From assembly GCA_017938245.1 (NCBI GenBank), contig JAGBBX010000011.1, positions 124,001 to 188,000 on the forward strand: a stretch of DNA of 64,000 bases, written 5' to 3'. The notes under the pieces are model-generated. The model was not told the origin of the DNA. It worked only from the letters and a program-made list of their open reading frames with translations, and did not search any database. Below are positions 28,396-36,632 of the stretch, piece after piece. Source of the DNA: Bacteroidaceae bacterium (lineage in GTDB: Bacteria; Bacteroidota; Bacteroidia; Bacteroidales; Bacteroidaceae). Numbering within the stretch: position 1 is the stretch's first letter; each line of letters starts with the position of its first letter. The position numbers and the translations under genes are program-made.

Positions 28396-28431
28396 AAAAT
28401 TAGAGGATGGCTCGAGCTATCCTCTAATTTT
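28396..28431. terminator. Bidirectional terminator between convergent genes
   Basis: The stem aaaattagaggat...atcctctaatttt is extended by the inner pairs of ggctcgagct, with A and T flanks on either side. It lies between the stops at 28378 (plus) and 28446 (minus) and can serve both. Confidence 0.85.
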
Positions 28432-28445
28432 ATTTATTAAAATGA

Positions 28446-29635
28446 CTATTCTATTGTCTTAACACGCCTGCGTCTGATAGCAATAAGGCTCACTATAAGA
28501 ATTATAGGGAAAATAGATGCTGCAAGAATACCACTTTGAATGTCACTCTCGCTGTTTCCGGTGCAAAATCCAACAAGAGATGGTCCCAATGTTCCGCCCA
28601 AATCTCCTGCTAAAGCAAGCAGAGCAAAAAGCGCTGTGCCTCCTCCGGGAATGCGGGCCGATGTAATACTTATTGAGCCTGGCCACATAATGCCGACTGC
28701 CAAGCCGCTAACCATACAACCAGCAAAGCTTATGAGTGGGGTCGATGACAATGACGCAGTCAAATAGGCTGCAAAACACAAAATACCGGAGCCAATCATA
28801 TAAGATGATAAATCGAGGTTCTGTCCCTTTTTGCCATACCAGAGTCGGCTGATTCCCATACAGAAGGCAAAACCGCAAGGTCCGGCCAAATCTCCTATAG
28901 CCTTGTCGACACCCAAAGATGCCTCGGCAAAGGCCGATGTCCACTGTGCCATAGTGCTCTCCGATGCTCCTGTGGCAACCATAAGGATAATGAATATCCA
29001 GAACATACGGTTCTTGAGCAACTGACTCATGCTCAATCCTTCGGAGTCTTGAACAATAGGCTCGATGGGGCAGGTTGCGAAATTGATGATATTATATAGT
29101 GGAATAAGCGCCCACAGGCAAGCAAGGATTCTCCAGTTTTCAAGTCCGAAGAGCGTAAAGAATATAGTAGACCCCACGATTACGCCTACCGCTCCCCAGC
29201 AGTAGAATGAATGAAGCAGGCTCATCATACCCTCTTTGTTGGGGAAAGGGCAGGCTTCTATGATAGGGCTGCAGAGAACCTCGATTAGTCCGCTTCCAAC
29301 AGCATATATGCTGACGCATATCAGAATACCTGTCATAGGATTGTGGAAAAATTCGGGTAGAAACGTTAAGCCTATGAGTCCTAAAGCTGCTGTTATAGCC
29401 GAAACTATAATACTTTTGCGGTAGTTGATGTTTTTGAATTTAGCACACAGTAGGTCTGTTATTAGCTGCACGAAATAAAAAACAGCAGGATGAGTGCCAT
29501 ACTCGCTATTGGAATATTGTACTCGCGATGAAATGCCATAAAAAGCAGTGGAGTGAAATTTGCAACGATGGCTTGTGTTACAAAACCAAGATAACAAGCT
29601 AGTTTTGTCTTTCTGTAGTCGTTTATGTTTCTCAT
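28446..29635 (-). CDS. MFS transporter, broken by a one-base frameshift
   Basis: A major facilitator superfamily permease of about 396 residues and 12 spans. The natural start, MRNINDYRKTKLACYLGFVTQ at 29635, is in a different frame from the rest. The first frame runs to LILLFF and then stops; the second, from about 29484 to 28446, gives FVQLITDLLCAKF... to the end. Adding one base to the A6 run at 29477-29482 restores a continuous 397-codon gene (LLFFYFVQLITDLL). A start in the second frame at 29597 gives a non-homologous leader. The cause is either a homopolymer sequencing error or a recent inactivating mutation. Substrate cannot be told; sugar-type MFS proteins of this kind are common in Bacteroidales. 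Confidence 0.8.
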
Positions 29636-29668
29636 TTGTTTAGTAATTATATTGGGCTATATATATGC

Positions 29669-29696
29669 AAAAAAGACAACCTTAAGGTTGTCTTTT
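29669..29696 (-). terminator. Terminator of the tRNA-Asn transcript
   Basis: On the minus strand, an 11-bp perfect stem (aaaagacaacc/ggttgtctttt) with loop ttaa and six T's, directly after the second tRNA. It separates the tRNAs from the MFS gene. Confidence 0.85.
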
Positions 29697-29697
29697 G

Positions 29698-29771
29698 CTC
29701 TTCAGGTAGGACTTGAACCTACGACCCCCTGATTAACAGTCAGGTGCTCTAACCGACTGAGCTACTGAAGA
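29698..29771 (-). tRNA. tRNA-Asn (GUU), second copy
   Basis: A 74-base cloverleaf on the minus strand: acceptor TCTTCAG/CTGAAGA, D arm with GCTCAG...TTAGAGC, anticodon stem CCTGA/TCAGG with loop CTGTTAA (anticodon GTT), and T arm ending GGTTCAAGTCC. CCA is not encoded. Its sequence is identical to the copy 111 bases upstream. Confidence 0.95.
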
Positions 29772-29808
29772 ATTTTTATCAAACTTGAATCATATTTGCC
29801 GCTTTTTG

Positions 29809-29882
29809 CTCTTCAGGTAGGACTTGAACCTACGACCCCCTGATTAACAGTCAGGTGCTCTAACCGACTGAGCTACTGAAGA
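29809..29882 (-). tRNA. tRNA-Asn (GUU), first copy
   Basis: Same 74-base sequence as 29698-29771, with anticodon GTT, acceptor TCTTCAG/CTGAAGA and no encoded CCA. It lies just after a good promoter (29911-29942) and 37 bases before the second copy, so both are probably processed from one precursor. Confidence 0.95.
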
Positions 29883-29910
29883 ATTTTACGACCTTTCTCG
29901 TTTGACGATG

Positions 29911-29942
29911 CAAAAGTAGTACTTCTTTTTTTTACTGCCAAG
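29911..29942 (-). promoter_or_regulatory. Promoter of the tRNA-Asn pair
   Basis: On the minus strand, CTTG (29942-29939; one mismatch to TTTG), 20 bases, then TACTTTTG (29918-29911). Transcription would start about 20 bases before the mature tRNA 5' end. Confidence 0.7.
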
Positions 29943-30043
29943 AAAAAACTCATTTTTTTTCAAAAAAACCTCAAATAGTATAAAAAAGTATCTTTTTTGC
30001 TTAAAATAACCCTAAAAAGAGTGGTAAAAGGAACGAAATAGTG

Positions 30044-30051
30044 TATCTTCG
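30044..30051 (+). promoter_or_regulatory. Possible -7 box for the S41 protease gene
   Basis: TATCTTCG followed by C, 63 bases before the ATG at 30115. No matching -33 TTTG is present at normal spacing. Confidence 0.45.
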
Positions 30052-30114
30052 CACAAATAAACAGTAAATTCCTATTGGAGAATAATTTTATAGATTTAAA
30101 TAACTTCTTATATT

Positions 30115-31788
30115 ATGCGCAGAAGAATACCATTTATAGTATTTCCATTGGCAGTGTTATCGATATTGACATTGCTTGCATTCAGTAACGACCGTCGTAA
30201 ATTCAATTTGTCGCAACAGTTGAATATTTTCAATACTATTATAAAAGAGCTCGATCTCTTTTATGTCGATACTATTGCTCCCGATAAACTCATTAAGAAT
30301 GGTGTAGATGCAATGTTGAGTCGTTTAGACCCTTACACTGTATATTATTCCGAGGATGACGCCGATGAACTTAAAATGATGATTACAGGAAAGTATGCAG
30401 GAATAGGTTCCATTATACGCTATCACACCGATAAAAAGACAACTGTAATTGCCGAACCATACGACAATATGCCTGCTGCAAAGGCCGGACTAAAGTGTGG
30501 TGATGCGCTTTTGACTGTCGATGGGATAGATGTAAAAGGTATGTCAACCGATAGTGTTAGTAATTTGTTGCGCGGTGAGCCTGGAACAAAACTAAAACTT
30601 GAAATTGAGCGTCCGGGAGTTAAAAAGCCAATGTCGGTAATCATTGAGCGTGCAAGTATCTCTCTGCCGTCTTTACCTTATTATGGAATACTGCACGATA
30701 GCATAGGTTATATTCTTTTCGACAGTTTCACCGAGAACTGCGCAAAGGAGATGCGTCGTGCCATTGTCGATCTTAAAGGTCGCGGAGCAAAGTCGTTTAT
30801 AATTGACCTTAGGGGAAATGGCGGTGGCTCACTGCAAGAGTCGGTAAATATTGTCAACCTGTTTGTGCCAAAGGGAAAGACTATTGTTACCACAAAGGGT
30901 AAAATAAAACAGGCTAATGAGGAGTATAAGACAACACGTGAACCTATGGACACCGAGTCGCCGCTAATTATCCTTGTGGACGGAAGTACCGCCTCGGCAT
31001 CCGAGATTCTGGCAGGTTCGTTGCAGGACTTCGACCGTGCTGTAATAGTTGGTTCGCGTACATACGGCAAGGGCCTCGTGCAGACGACACGCTCGTTGCC
31101 CGGAAACGGTTATCTTAAGCTTACAACATCTAAATACTATATTCCCAGCGGACGTTGCGTGCAGGCTCTCGATTATAGCCATCGTAAGAGTGACGGAACT
31201 GTGCAGCGTATACCCGACAGCCTGACAAATGTGTTCCACACTGCTGCCGGACGCGAGGTGCGCGATGGCGGTGGTATACGTCCCGATGTTGAGCCTAAGA
31301 GCGAGGAGCTATCGACACTGCTGTTCTATCTAATGCAGGATATGACAATATTCGATTATGCAACCGAGTATACTCTTCGTAACGATACAATCGCTCCTGC
31401 TGCTACATTTGAGATAAGTGATGCCGATTATGAGCTGTTTAAAAAGAAACTTATAGCAAGCGGATTCAGCTATGATATGCGCAGCAGCAAGATGCTCAAA
31501 CAATTGAAAGAGATGATAAAATTCGAGGGATACGAGGAGATTACAAAAGATGATATTGCATCGCTTGAAGGTAAGTTGCAGCAGAATCTGGGACACTCAC
31601 TCGAACACTTTGCATCGCACATTAAGCGACTTATTGGCGACGAGATAGTGAAACGCTACTATGGTCAGAAAGGTGGGGTGGTGTATAATCTGCGTGACGA
31701 CACCGATATCGAGGAGGCTTTCAAAATTCTATCCGATGGAGAGCGCTACAAGAAGATTCTTGCTCCACAACAGAATGAAGATATTTAA
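30115..31788 (+). CDS. S41 family carboxy-terminal processing protease
   Basis: A 557-residue protease of the Tsp/CtpA type. An N-terminal hydrophobic segment (about 5-22) directs export or anchoring to the periplasmic side. A PDZ domain (about 85-165, with GIGSIIRYH and AKAGLKCGDALLTVDG) selects C-terminal tails. The S41 core has the catalytic Ser294 in STASASE and Lys319 in TYGKG, spaced 25 apart as in E. coli Tsp. A helical C-terminal extension (about 420-557) is common in Bacteroidales homologues. Flanked by a terminator, it is probably a single-gene transcript. Its targets are not indicated. Confidence 0.93.
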   Translation: MRRRIPFIVFPLAVLSILTLLAFSNDRRKFNLSQQLNIFNTIIKELDLFYVDTIAPDKLIKNGVDAMLSRLDPYTVYYSEDDADELKMMITGKYAGIGSIIRYHTDKKTTVIAEPYDNMPAAKAGLKCGDALLTVDGIDVKGMSTDSVSNLLRGEPGTKLKLEIERPGVKKPMSVIIERASISLPSLPYYGILHDSIGYILFDSFTENCAKEMRRAIVDLKGRGAKSFIIDLRGNGGGSLQESVNIVNLFVPKGKTIVTTKGKIKQANEEYKTTREPMDTESPLIILVDGSTASASEILAGSLQDFDRAVIVGSRTYGKGLVQTTRSLPGNGYLKLTTSKYYIPSGRCVQALDYSHRKSDGTVQRIPDSLTNVFHTAAGREVRDGGGIRPDVEPKSEELSTLLFYLMQDMTIFDYATEYTLRNDTIAPAATFEISDADYELFKKKLIASGFSYDMRSSKMLKQLKEMIKFEGYEEITKDDIASLEGKLQQNLGHSLEHFASHIKRLIGDEIVKRYYGQKGGVVYNLRDDTDIEEAFKILSDGERYKKILAPQQNEDI

Positions 31789-31805
31789 ACAGTATGGTTT
31801 ATAAA

Positions 31806-31846
31806 ACGAGGGATACGCTTTGTTTAGTGTATCCCTCGTAATGTTT
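31806..31846 (+). terminator. Terminator after the S41 protease
   Basis: An 11-bp perfect stem (acgagggatac / gtatccctcgt) with a 12-base loop, followed by AATGTTTTT, 18 bases after the stop. Confidence 0.8.
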
Positions 31847-31959
31847 TTATCACAATCTATTGGTGTCCGGTAAAACTTTTTCAGTCTCTCATTTAGGCTT
31901 GTTTGCTAAATTCAGCCTTTCATTGTTCTTTTTCTCCTACTTTTCGTGCAACATTTCGG

Positions 31960-32074
31960 GGCTGACCCAAAAGTATTTTTTACTTCGCGAGAATTGAATA
32001 TTTGAAAACTATCTCCGATAGGTGTCCGAATAAATCAACCTCAAATTTGTAAATTTTCGACTTTTGGGTCAGCC
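31960..32074. mobile_element. MITE-like 115-bp element with 15-bp terminal inverted repeats
   Basis: ggctgacccaaaagt (31960-31974) and its exact reverse complement (32060-32074) bound an A/T-rich core of 85 bases. The size and ends suggest a non-autonomous insertion element or the fused ends of a deleted insertion sequence. I see no clear target-site duplication (flanks are ttcgg and tccta). Confidence 0.5.
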
Positions 32075-32112
32075 TCCTACAAGCACGGAAAATCTTAACG
32101 TAAAATGCTCAC

Positions 32113-32178
32113 GATGTTTTTTGGGTGCTGCGGAACTCGCTTCGCTCAAACATCCTCGCACTTAATCCCAAAAACATC
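32113..32178. repeat. Inverted repeat beside the MITE-like element
   Basis: gatgttttttggg (32113-32125) pairs with cccaaaaacatc (32167-32178), with one extra T on the left. The intervening 41 bases contain a smaller gcgaagcgag-type hairpin (reverse strand of ctcgcttcgc). It may be a dispersed repeat. Confidence 0.45.
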
Positions 32179-32260
32179 TACCTTTTTACTAATTTTCATA
32201 CGGCGCACAAATGAACAACCTTATGATTTTATAAAATAGTGGGCTGTTTTTTCCAGTTTC

Positions 32261-33376
32261 TTATACTTTAAGGAATATCTTATTCTTGTATAGCAGTGCC
32301 AATATTGCAAACAGTATAAGGCTGTTGCAGGCTGTCAGAAGTACCGAGTACCACTCTCCCAGGAATTGCTCTGTTCCGTGAAGAAAGGAGTTTGCTATGC
32401 ATCGGAAGTTAATTATCTCGCCAATAAGGTAGGCGGTGATGGCGTTGCATCCATAGTAAAGCAGCCACTCGCAACCACGCTTATGTCCTTTTACATCTAT
32501 CCACCAATAGAATATTCCAAGCAGAAGATAGCACCATCCGCCACTATAGAGCGTCATACTGCCGCTCCATATACGCTTAATAATGGGATGCCATAAACCC
32601 CATACCCAACCGACTGCAATAAGAGCAATGCCTGTTGCAATCAATATTATTGCAGTCTTTTGGCGGTTGTCGTTTCCGCGACGAATTATTGTACCGGCAA
32701 GGCTTCCCATTGCTACAGTACAGCAGAAGGTGAGGCTGCTCCAAATCCAGGTATAATCGTACCAGTCGGCAAATTGCCAGGTCCCATCCTCGGCAAGATA
32801 GCTACCGTCGCGCATACGACCTAAAATGGCTTTGTCTACTATGGCGGCAAAATTACCATCGCGACTCCAGTCGCCAAATAGTAGCATAGGAACGGTATAC
32901 ACTGCAAGCAATAGCGCTATGGCAAGTACCTGTGTGCGAGGCTTTAGATATAGCATTATGGGTACCGTGAGCAGGTAACCTATTGCTATTGCTTGCAGGG
33001 TGTTACTGTAAATATATATGCGATTGGGGTCGAGGGCCAGCAGGTTGCCTTGAACCAACATTCCAAAGAAAAAGAGTATAAGGACTCGCTTAATCACTCT
33101 TCTCCACAATGCACTTTGGCTGTTTTGTGAAAGGTATTTTGGTAGTGAGAAGGGCATTGTTACACCCGACATAAAGAGAAAAAGGGGCATTACAAGATCC
33201 CAAGCACTGAATCCTTCCCACTGTACGTGGTCTAATTGTGATTTAATAAATGCACAAGCACCGCTATACTCCATCTTGCCGATTGCCTGCCATAGTATGG
33301 GCTGCACTCCCACGAGCATAAGCAGGTCGAGACCGCGCAGCACATCAAGCGATAATAGTCTTTTGTCGTTACCCAT
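32261..33376 (-). CDS. HGSNAT/DUF5009-like membrane acyltransferase
   Basis: A 371-residue integral membrane protein with about 10 spans. The N-terminal SLDVLRGLDLLMLV and the FSAWDLVMPLFLFMSGVTMPF segment are the marks of the COG4299/DUF5009 family, related to human heparan-alpha-glucosaminide N-acetyltransferase, which acetylates terminal glucosamine across the membrane. Bacterial substrates are unproven; amino-sugar acetylation is an inference. The start overlaps the tatC stop by one base (TAATG), so the gene is translationally coupled to tatC. Its 3' side faces the repeat-rich stretch 31847-32260. Confidence 0.85.
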   Translation of the reverse strand: MGNDKRLLSLDVLRGLDLLMLVGVQPILWQAIGKMEYSGACAFIKSQLDHVQWEGFSAWDLVMPLFLFMSGVTMPFSLPKYLSQNSQSALWRRVIKRVLILFFFGMLVQGNLLALDPNRIYIYSNTLQAIAIGYLLTVPIMLYLKPRTQVLAIALLLAVYTVPMLLFGDWSRDGNFAAIVDKAILGRMRDGSYLAEDGTWQFADWYDYTWIWSSLTFCCTVAMGSLAGTIIRRGNDNRQKTAIILIATGIALIAVGWVWGLWHPIIKRIWSGSMTLYSGGWCYLLLGIFYWWIDVKGHKRGCEWLLYYGCNAITAYLIGEIINFRCIANSFLHGTEQFLGEWYSVLLTACNSLILFAILALLYKNKIFLKV

Positions 33377-34128
33377 TATAATTTATTCTTATCTTTTGCC
33401 ATTAGTATTCCAAATTCATATAGTGCATACAGTGGTACCGATACTACCAATAGGGTGAAAGGATCGCCCGTTGGTGTCACGATTGCTGCAATCACAAGCA
33501 GTGCCACTACTGCGTGGCGTCGGTACTCTTTTAGTTGCTTTTTGCTCACTAACCCTATGCGCGACAGTAGTTGTATGAGCAGTGGTAGTTCAAAAAGTAT
33601 TCCCATTATGAATATGAGCATAAGGAAGGTGCCCATATATGAGTCTAATGAGACGCTGTTGGCTATCGTGTTGCTAAGGTTGTAGTTGGCAAGGAATGTG
33701 AATGTTATTGGAAAAACCACAAAATAGCCTACGGCGCAACCAATATAGAACATTACCGTTCCCAATGAAAATGCTATGCTCACACTTCGGCGTTCCTGCT
33801 TGTAAAGGGCGGGACGAATGAATCGCCACACCTCGAACACAAAATAGGGAAATGTTGCGATGAATGCCAGCCAAAAGGATGTGCCGACGTGTGTCAGAAA
33901 CTGTGTCGCAACATTGATGTTGATAATTTCGGTCACAGGGGCTGTGATTCCCGTAACCGAGTAAAGATAGAAACTGCTTTTAGAAGGTGCAAGCACCACT
34001 GAGTCGAATATATATGGCATAATGGCAAATGCTGCTGCAAAGAAGAGCAGCAGCACAATTATGGTGCGAAGAACAGACCACCGCAGAACCTCGAGATTAT
34101 CCCAAAATGTCGACTCCTGGTTGCTCAC
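33376..34128 (-). CDS. tatC: Twin-arginine translocase subunit TatC
   Basis: A 250-residue TatC with six predicted spans, the receptor that binds twin-arginine signal peptides in the inner membrane. Conserved parts include the N-terminal FWDNLEVLRW (family HLxELRxR), the FVFEVWRFIRPALYKQER loop with the family pattern PGLYxxER, and FELPLLIQLLSRIGLV. It follows tatA by 26 bases. No tatB gene is present, so this is a minimal TatAC system. Confidence 0.95.
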   Translation of the reverse strand: MSNQESTFWDNLEVLRWSVLRTIIVLLLFFAAAFAIMPYIFDSVVLAPSKSSFYLYSVTGITAPVTEIININVATQFLTHVGTSFWLAFIATFPYFVFEVWRFIRPALYKQERRSVSIAFSLGTVMFYIGCAVGYFVVFPITFTFLANYNLSNTIANSVSLDSYMGTFLMLIFIMGILFELPLLIQLLSRIGLVSKKQLKEYRRHAVVALLVIAAIVTPTGDPFTLLVVSVPLYALYEFGILMAKDKNKL

Positions 34129-34154
34129 AATTTTAATGGCGAGTGTCTAAAGGG

Positions 34155-34349
34155 TTATTCTTTGTCTTTCTTATCTTCCTCTTTATCTTCGTCCTTGCCG
34201 TTCATCCCATCCTTGAAACTCTTGACGCCTTTGCCAAGTCCTTTCATCATTTCGGGTATTTTCTTACCACCGAAAAAGAGTAACACAATAAGTGCGATAA
34301 CTATTATCTCGCCCCAGCCAATGCCGCCTAAGAAAAGTAATATATCCAT
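34155..34349 (-). CDS. tatA: Twin-arginine translocase subunit TatA
   Basis: A 64-residue TatA: one N-terminal span (about 3-24, IGWGEIIVIALIVLLFFGG), the conserved hinge FGGKKIPEMMKGLGKGVKSFK, an amphipathic helix and a charged Lys/Asp/Glu tail. TatA oligomers form the translocation path for folded proteins. First gene of tatA-tatC-acyltransferase; the promoter lies at 34377-34407. Confidence 0.95.
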   Translation of the reverse strand: MDILLFLGGIGWGEIIVIALIVLLFFGGKKIPEMMKGLGKGVKSFKDGMNGKDEDKEEDKKDKE

Positions 34350-34376
34350 TTCTACATCTTATTTCTAATTATTTGG

Positions 34377-34407
34377 CTAAAGTAATAATTTTTTCTTTTA
34401 CGACAAA
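34377..34407 (-). promoter_or_regulatory. Promoter of the tatAC operon
   Basis: On the minus strand, TTTG (34407-34404), 19 bases, then TACTTTAG (34384-34377), one mismatch to TAnnTTTG. It gives a leader of about 20 bases before the tatA ATG. Confidence 0.65.
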
Positions 34408-34468
34408 AGAGAGAGATACGCAATAGTGTTTTTTTTATCTGTTTAATGGAAAACTAAATGTTTTTTCA

Positions 34469-34476
34469 TAAATTCG
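34469..34476 (+). promoter_or_regulatory. Possible -7 box directly before trmO
   Basis: TAAATTCG ends only 4 bases before the ATG at 34481. If it is used, the mRNA would be leaderless or nearly so. Confidence 0.4.
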
Positions 34477-34480
34477 CACT

Positions 34481-35167
34481 ATGAAAATAGAACCAATAGC
34501 ATATTTCCGTTCACTCTTCCCAACAAAATTCGGTATTCCACGACAAAGTGGAATAGTGGAGGAGCTGTCGGGGCGCATTGTCTTCGAGCCTCGCTATCGC
34601 AGTGCCGATGCTCTGCGTGGTCTCGAAGGGTTCGATTATCTGTGGATTATATGGGGCTTTTCGGCTAATGAGGGGCGTGGAAAGGGTGGTTGGCATCCTA
34701 CGGTACGTCCGCCGTTGCTCGGTGGTAACAGAGCGATAGGTGTCTTTGCTACGCGTTCTCCTTTTCGTCCCAATCCTTTGGGGCTATCTTCGGTAAAGAT
34801 AGATAGTATAGAGGAGCGTGATGGCGAGGGTATTGTTATAAATGTCCTCGGTGCCGACCTAATGGATGGTACTCCAATATACGATATTAAGCCATACGTT
34901 GCATACGCCGATGCCCACCCCGATGTACGCAGCGGATTTGTCGATGAAAACAGCTGGGGTGTGCTTAAGGTCGATTTTCCTCCCGAATTGTGCCGCTGTC
35001 TCCCCACAGAGCAGTTGTCGGCACTCATAAAGACTCTCTCGCTCGACCCTCGACCGCAGTATCACGATAATCCCGATAAGGAATACGGTATGCCGTTTGC
35101 GGGGTACGATGTGCGCTTCAAGGTCGATGGCGACAAACTCACTGTAACCGACCTTGTTCGGTTGTAA
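34481..35167 (+). CDS. trmO: tRNA (N6-threonylcarbamoyladenosine-37)-N6-methyltransferase TrmO
   Basis: A 228-residue TsaA/TrmO-family protein. TrmO uses S-adenosylmethionine to methylate t6A at position 37 of certain threonine tRNAs, tuning decoding. The N-terminal beta-barrel domain (about 1-140) shows the family marks KFGIPRQSG, the GFDYLWIIWGF strand and FATRSPFRPNPLGLSSVK; a small C-terminal domain follows (DPRPQYHDNPDKEYGMPFAGYDVRF). It converges with the serine hydrolase gene, with only 4 bases between stops. Also known as tsaA/yaeB. Confidence 0.92.
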   Translation: MKIEPIAYFRSLFPTKFGIPRQSGIVEELSGRIVFEPRYRSADALRGLEGFDYLWIIWGFSANEGRGKGGWHPTVRPPLLGGNRAIGVFATRSPFRPNPLGLSSVKIDSIEERDGEGIVINVLGADLMDGTPIYDIKPYVAYADAHPDVRSGFVDENSWGVLKVDFPPELCRCLPTEQLSALIKTLSLDPRPQYHDNPDKEYGMPFAGYDVRFKVDGDKLTVTDLVRL

Positions 35168-35171
35168 ACAA

Positions 35172-36476
35172 CTATTTGCTTATGAGATAATCTGCTATAG
35201 CCTGATAGGCGGGCAGTGATGTTGCGTCAAGCTCCAGATTGCTGCTGTGCGGCGATGAAGCAAGTCTTATGATAACCATCTTTGCAGCCGGGTCGATGTA
35301 TATTGCCTGTCCGTGAACACCGCGTGCCATATATGCGCCGTCGCAGTTCTCTGTTATCCACCACATATTGCGGTAGCTCCAACCTTTCAGCGTCTTTCCG
35401 TATATCGATGCGGCAAATGCTTTCTTGTTTCCTCCGTTGAGGATGTCCTCTATTGCTTTCCGAGGAATAATTTGCTTGCCTTGCCACTCGCCACCCCGGC
35501 GCATCATTTCGCCAAAGCGTGCAAGGTCGCGCAGTGTGGCATTCAGCCCTCCGCCGGCAAAAGGTATGCCAAGCGCATCTACCTGATAGTAGGCGTCTTG
35601 CTCCATCCCAAGCCTGCTCCAGATAAGTTCGGTTAGCAGTTGTGCAACGCTTTTTTGCGTAACGGTAGATATAATCCACCCGAGAACATCGGCATTTACA
35701 GTGCGGTACCCGAATACATTGCCGTGCTCTCCTTCCTTTACAACTGTGGGCAGATAGTCATAAAACCCCTGTGGTGTGCCTGTGGGGTGCTCTATCATTG
35801 CGTTGCCTGCATCCGAGAACTTCCATATTTCGGCATTCGGATTGTTGTAATCTTCGCTGTATTTAAGCGCAGTGGTCATATCCATAACCTCTCTCACTGT
35901 GGCATCGCCGAATCCCGATTTTGCTAATTGTGGTATATATTCTCTTACCAATTTTGCAGTGTCGAGCTTCCCTTCGGCAACAAGTATCGAGGCAAGGACT
36001 CCTGTAAAGGATTTTGTCACCGACATTACGGCGTGTACTCCCGAGGGTGTGAGTGCCCCGAAATATTTTTCATAAACAATTTTTCCGTCGTGCAGGATTA
36101 ACATTCCATCGGTGTAATTTACATTTTGAGACTCGGCAATGGTTAGTGGGGTGGTGCTCCCTGTGGGAAAGAATTTTATACTGTCGATATTCTCGTCTAT
36201 CGCTAGTGGAAATTCGACGGGCGGCCGACTGTTTCCTCGCGGGACATTCACAGTTGGCATAAATTCGCGCATATGCACCACGCTGTAGCGTAGGGCCGGG
36301 AATTTAAAGAACGAACCGTCGCGGGCATTTATTCGCTTGTCGATGGGAGGTGGAAACCCTCTCATATATCCCGTTTCTGCCGGATTGCTGCTGTGAGCGT
36401 CGTGAATTATCTTTTGTGCATCGATGCTTGTCGAAACTGTTACCATAGCTATCAGTATAAATATTCTAATTCTCAT
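35172..36476 (-). CDS. Exported serine hydrolase (beta-lactamase/class C-like)
   Basis: A 434-residue protein with a signal peptide (about 1-20, ending IDA). A penicillin-binding/class C beta-lactamase fold spans about 105-420. The nucleophile motif is SVTK with Ser152 and Lys155; a Tyr-containing second motif lies in FGYRTVNADVL, and HGQAIYIDP near the C terminus takes the place of the KTG-type strand. Such enzymes may be esterases or D-amino peptidases; beta-lactam resistance cannot be inferred. A single-gene unit on the minus strand. Confidence 0.85.
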   Translation of the reverse strand: MRIRIFILIAMVTVSTSIDAQKIIHDAHSSNPAETGYMRGFPPPIDKRINARDGSFFKFPALRYSVVHMREFMPTVNVPRGNSRPPVEFPLAIDENIDSIKFFPTGSTTPLTIAESQNVNYTDGMLILHDGKIVYEKYFGALTPSGVHAVMSVTKSFTGVLASILVAEGKLDTAKLVREYIPQLAKSGFGDATVREVMDMTTALKYSEDYNNPNAEIWKFSDAGNAMIEHPTGTPQGFYDYLPTVVKEGEHGNVFGYRTVNADVLGWIISTVTQKSVAQLLTELIWSRLGMEQDAYYQVDALGIPFAGGGLNATLRDLARFGEMMRRGGEWQGKQIIPRKAIEDILNGGNKKAFAASIYGKTLKGWSYRNMWWITENCDGAYMARGVHGQAIYIDPAAKMVIIRLASSPHSSNLELDATSLPAYQAIADYLISK

Positions 36477-36587
36477 AATTGATATAAATGCTGTTTACAT
36501 ATAAACAAAATTCCGATTGATTGTTCTATTATCGCAATGAGAATATTGTTTTTTTGCAAATAGGAGAAACTTTTTCAAAAAAGTGGT

Positions 36588-36595
36588 TATCTTCG
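36588..36595 (+). promoter_or_regulatory. Possible -7 box of the Tsx-like gene
   Basis: TATCTTCG followed by CGC, 37 bases before the ATG at 36633. No TTTG at normal -33 spacing. Confidence 0.45.
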
Positions 36596-36632
36596 CGCTA
36601 TAATATATTATACGACATTAAAATCTACCATT

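Larger units (their letters stand above)
31847..32260. other. Gene-free stretch with nested inverted repeats (probable mobile-element scar)
   Basis: About 410 bases between the S41 terminator and the acyltransferase stop, with no credible reading frame. It contains the words tggtgtccggtaaaa at 31861 and ggtgtccg again at 32021, a 115-base unit bounded by perfect 15-base inverted repeats (31960-32074), and a second inverted repeat (32113-32178). No transposase remains. Confidence 0.6.

Noticed and set aside
30423-31070. Minus-strand frames within the S41 protease gene
   Set aside because: Antisense shadows; the plus-strand protein has complete PDZ and Ser/Lys catalytic motifs.
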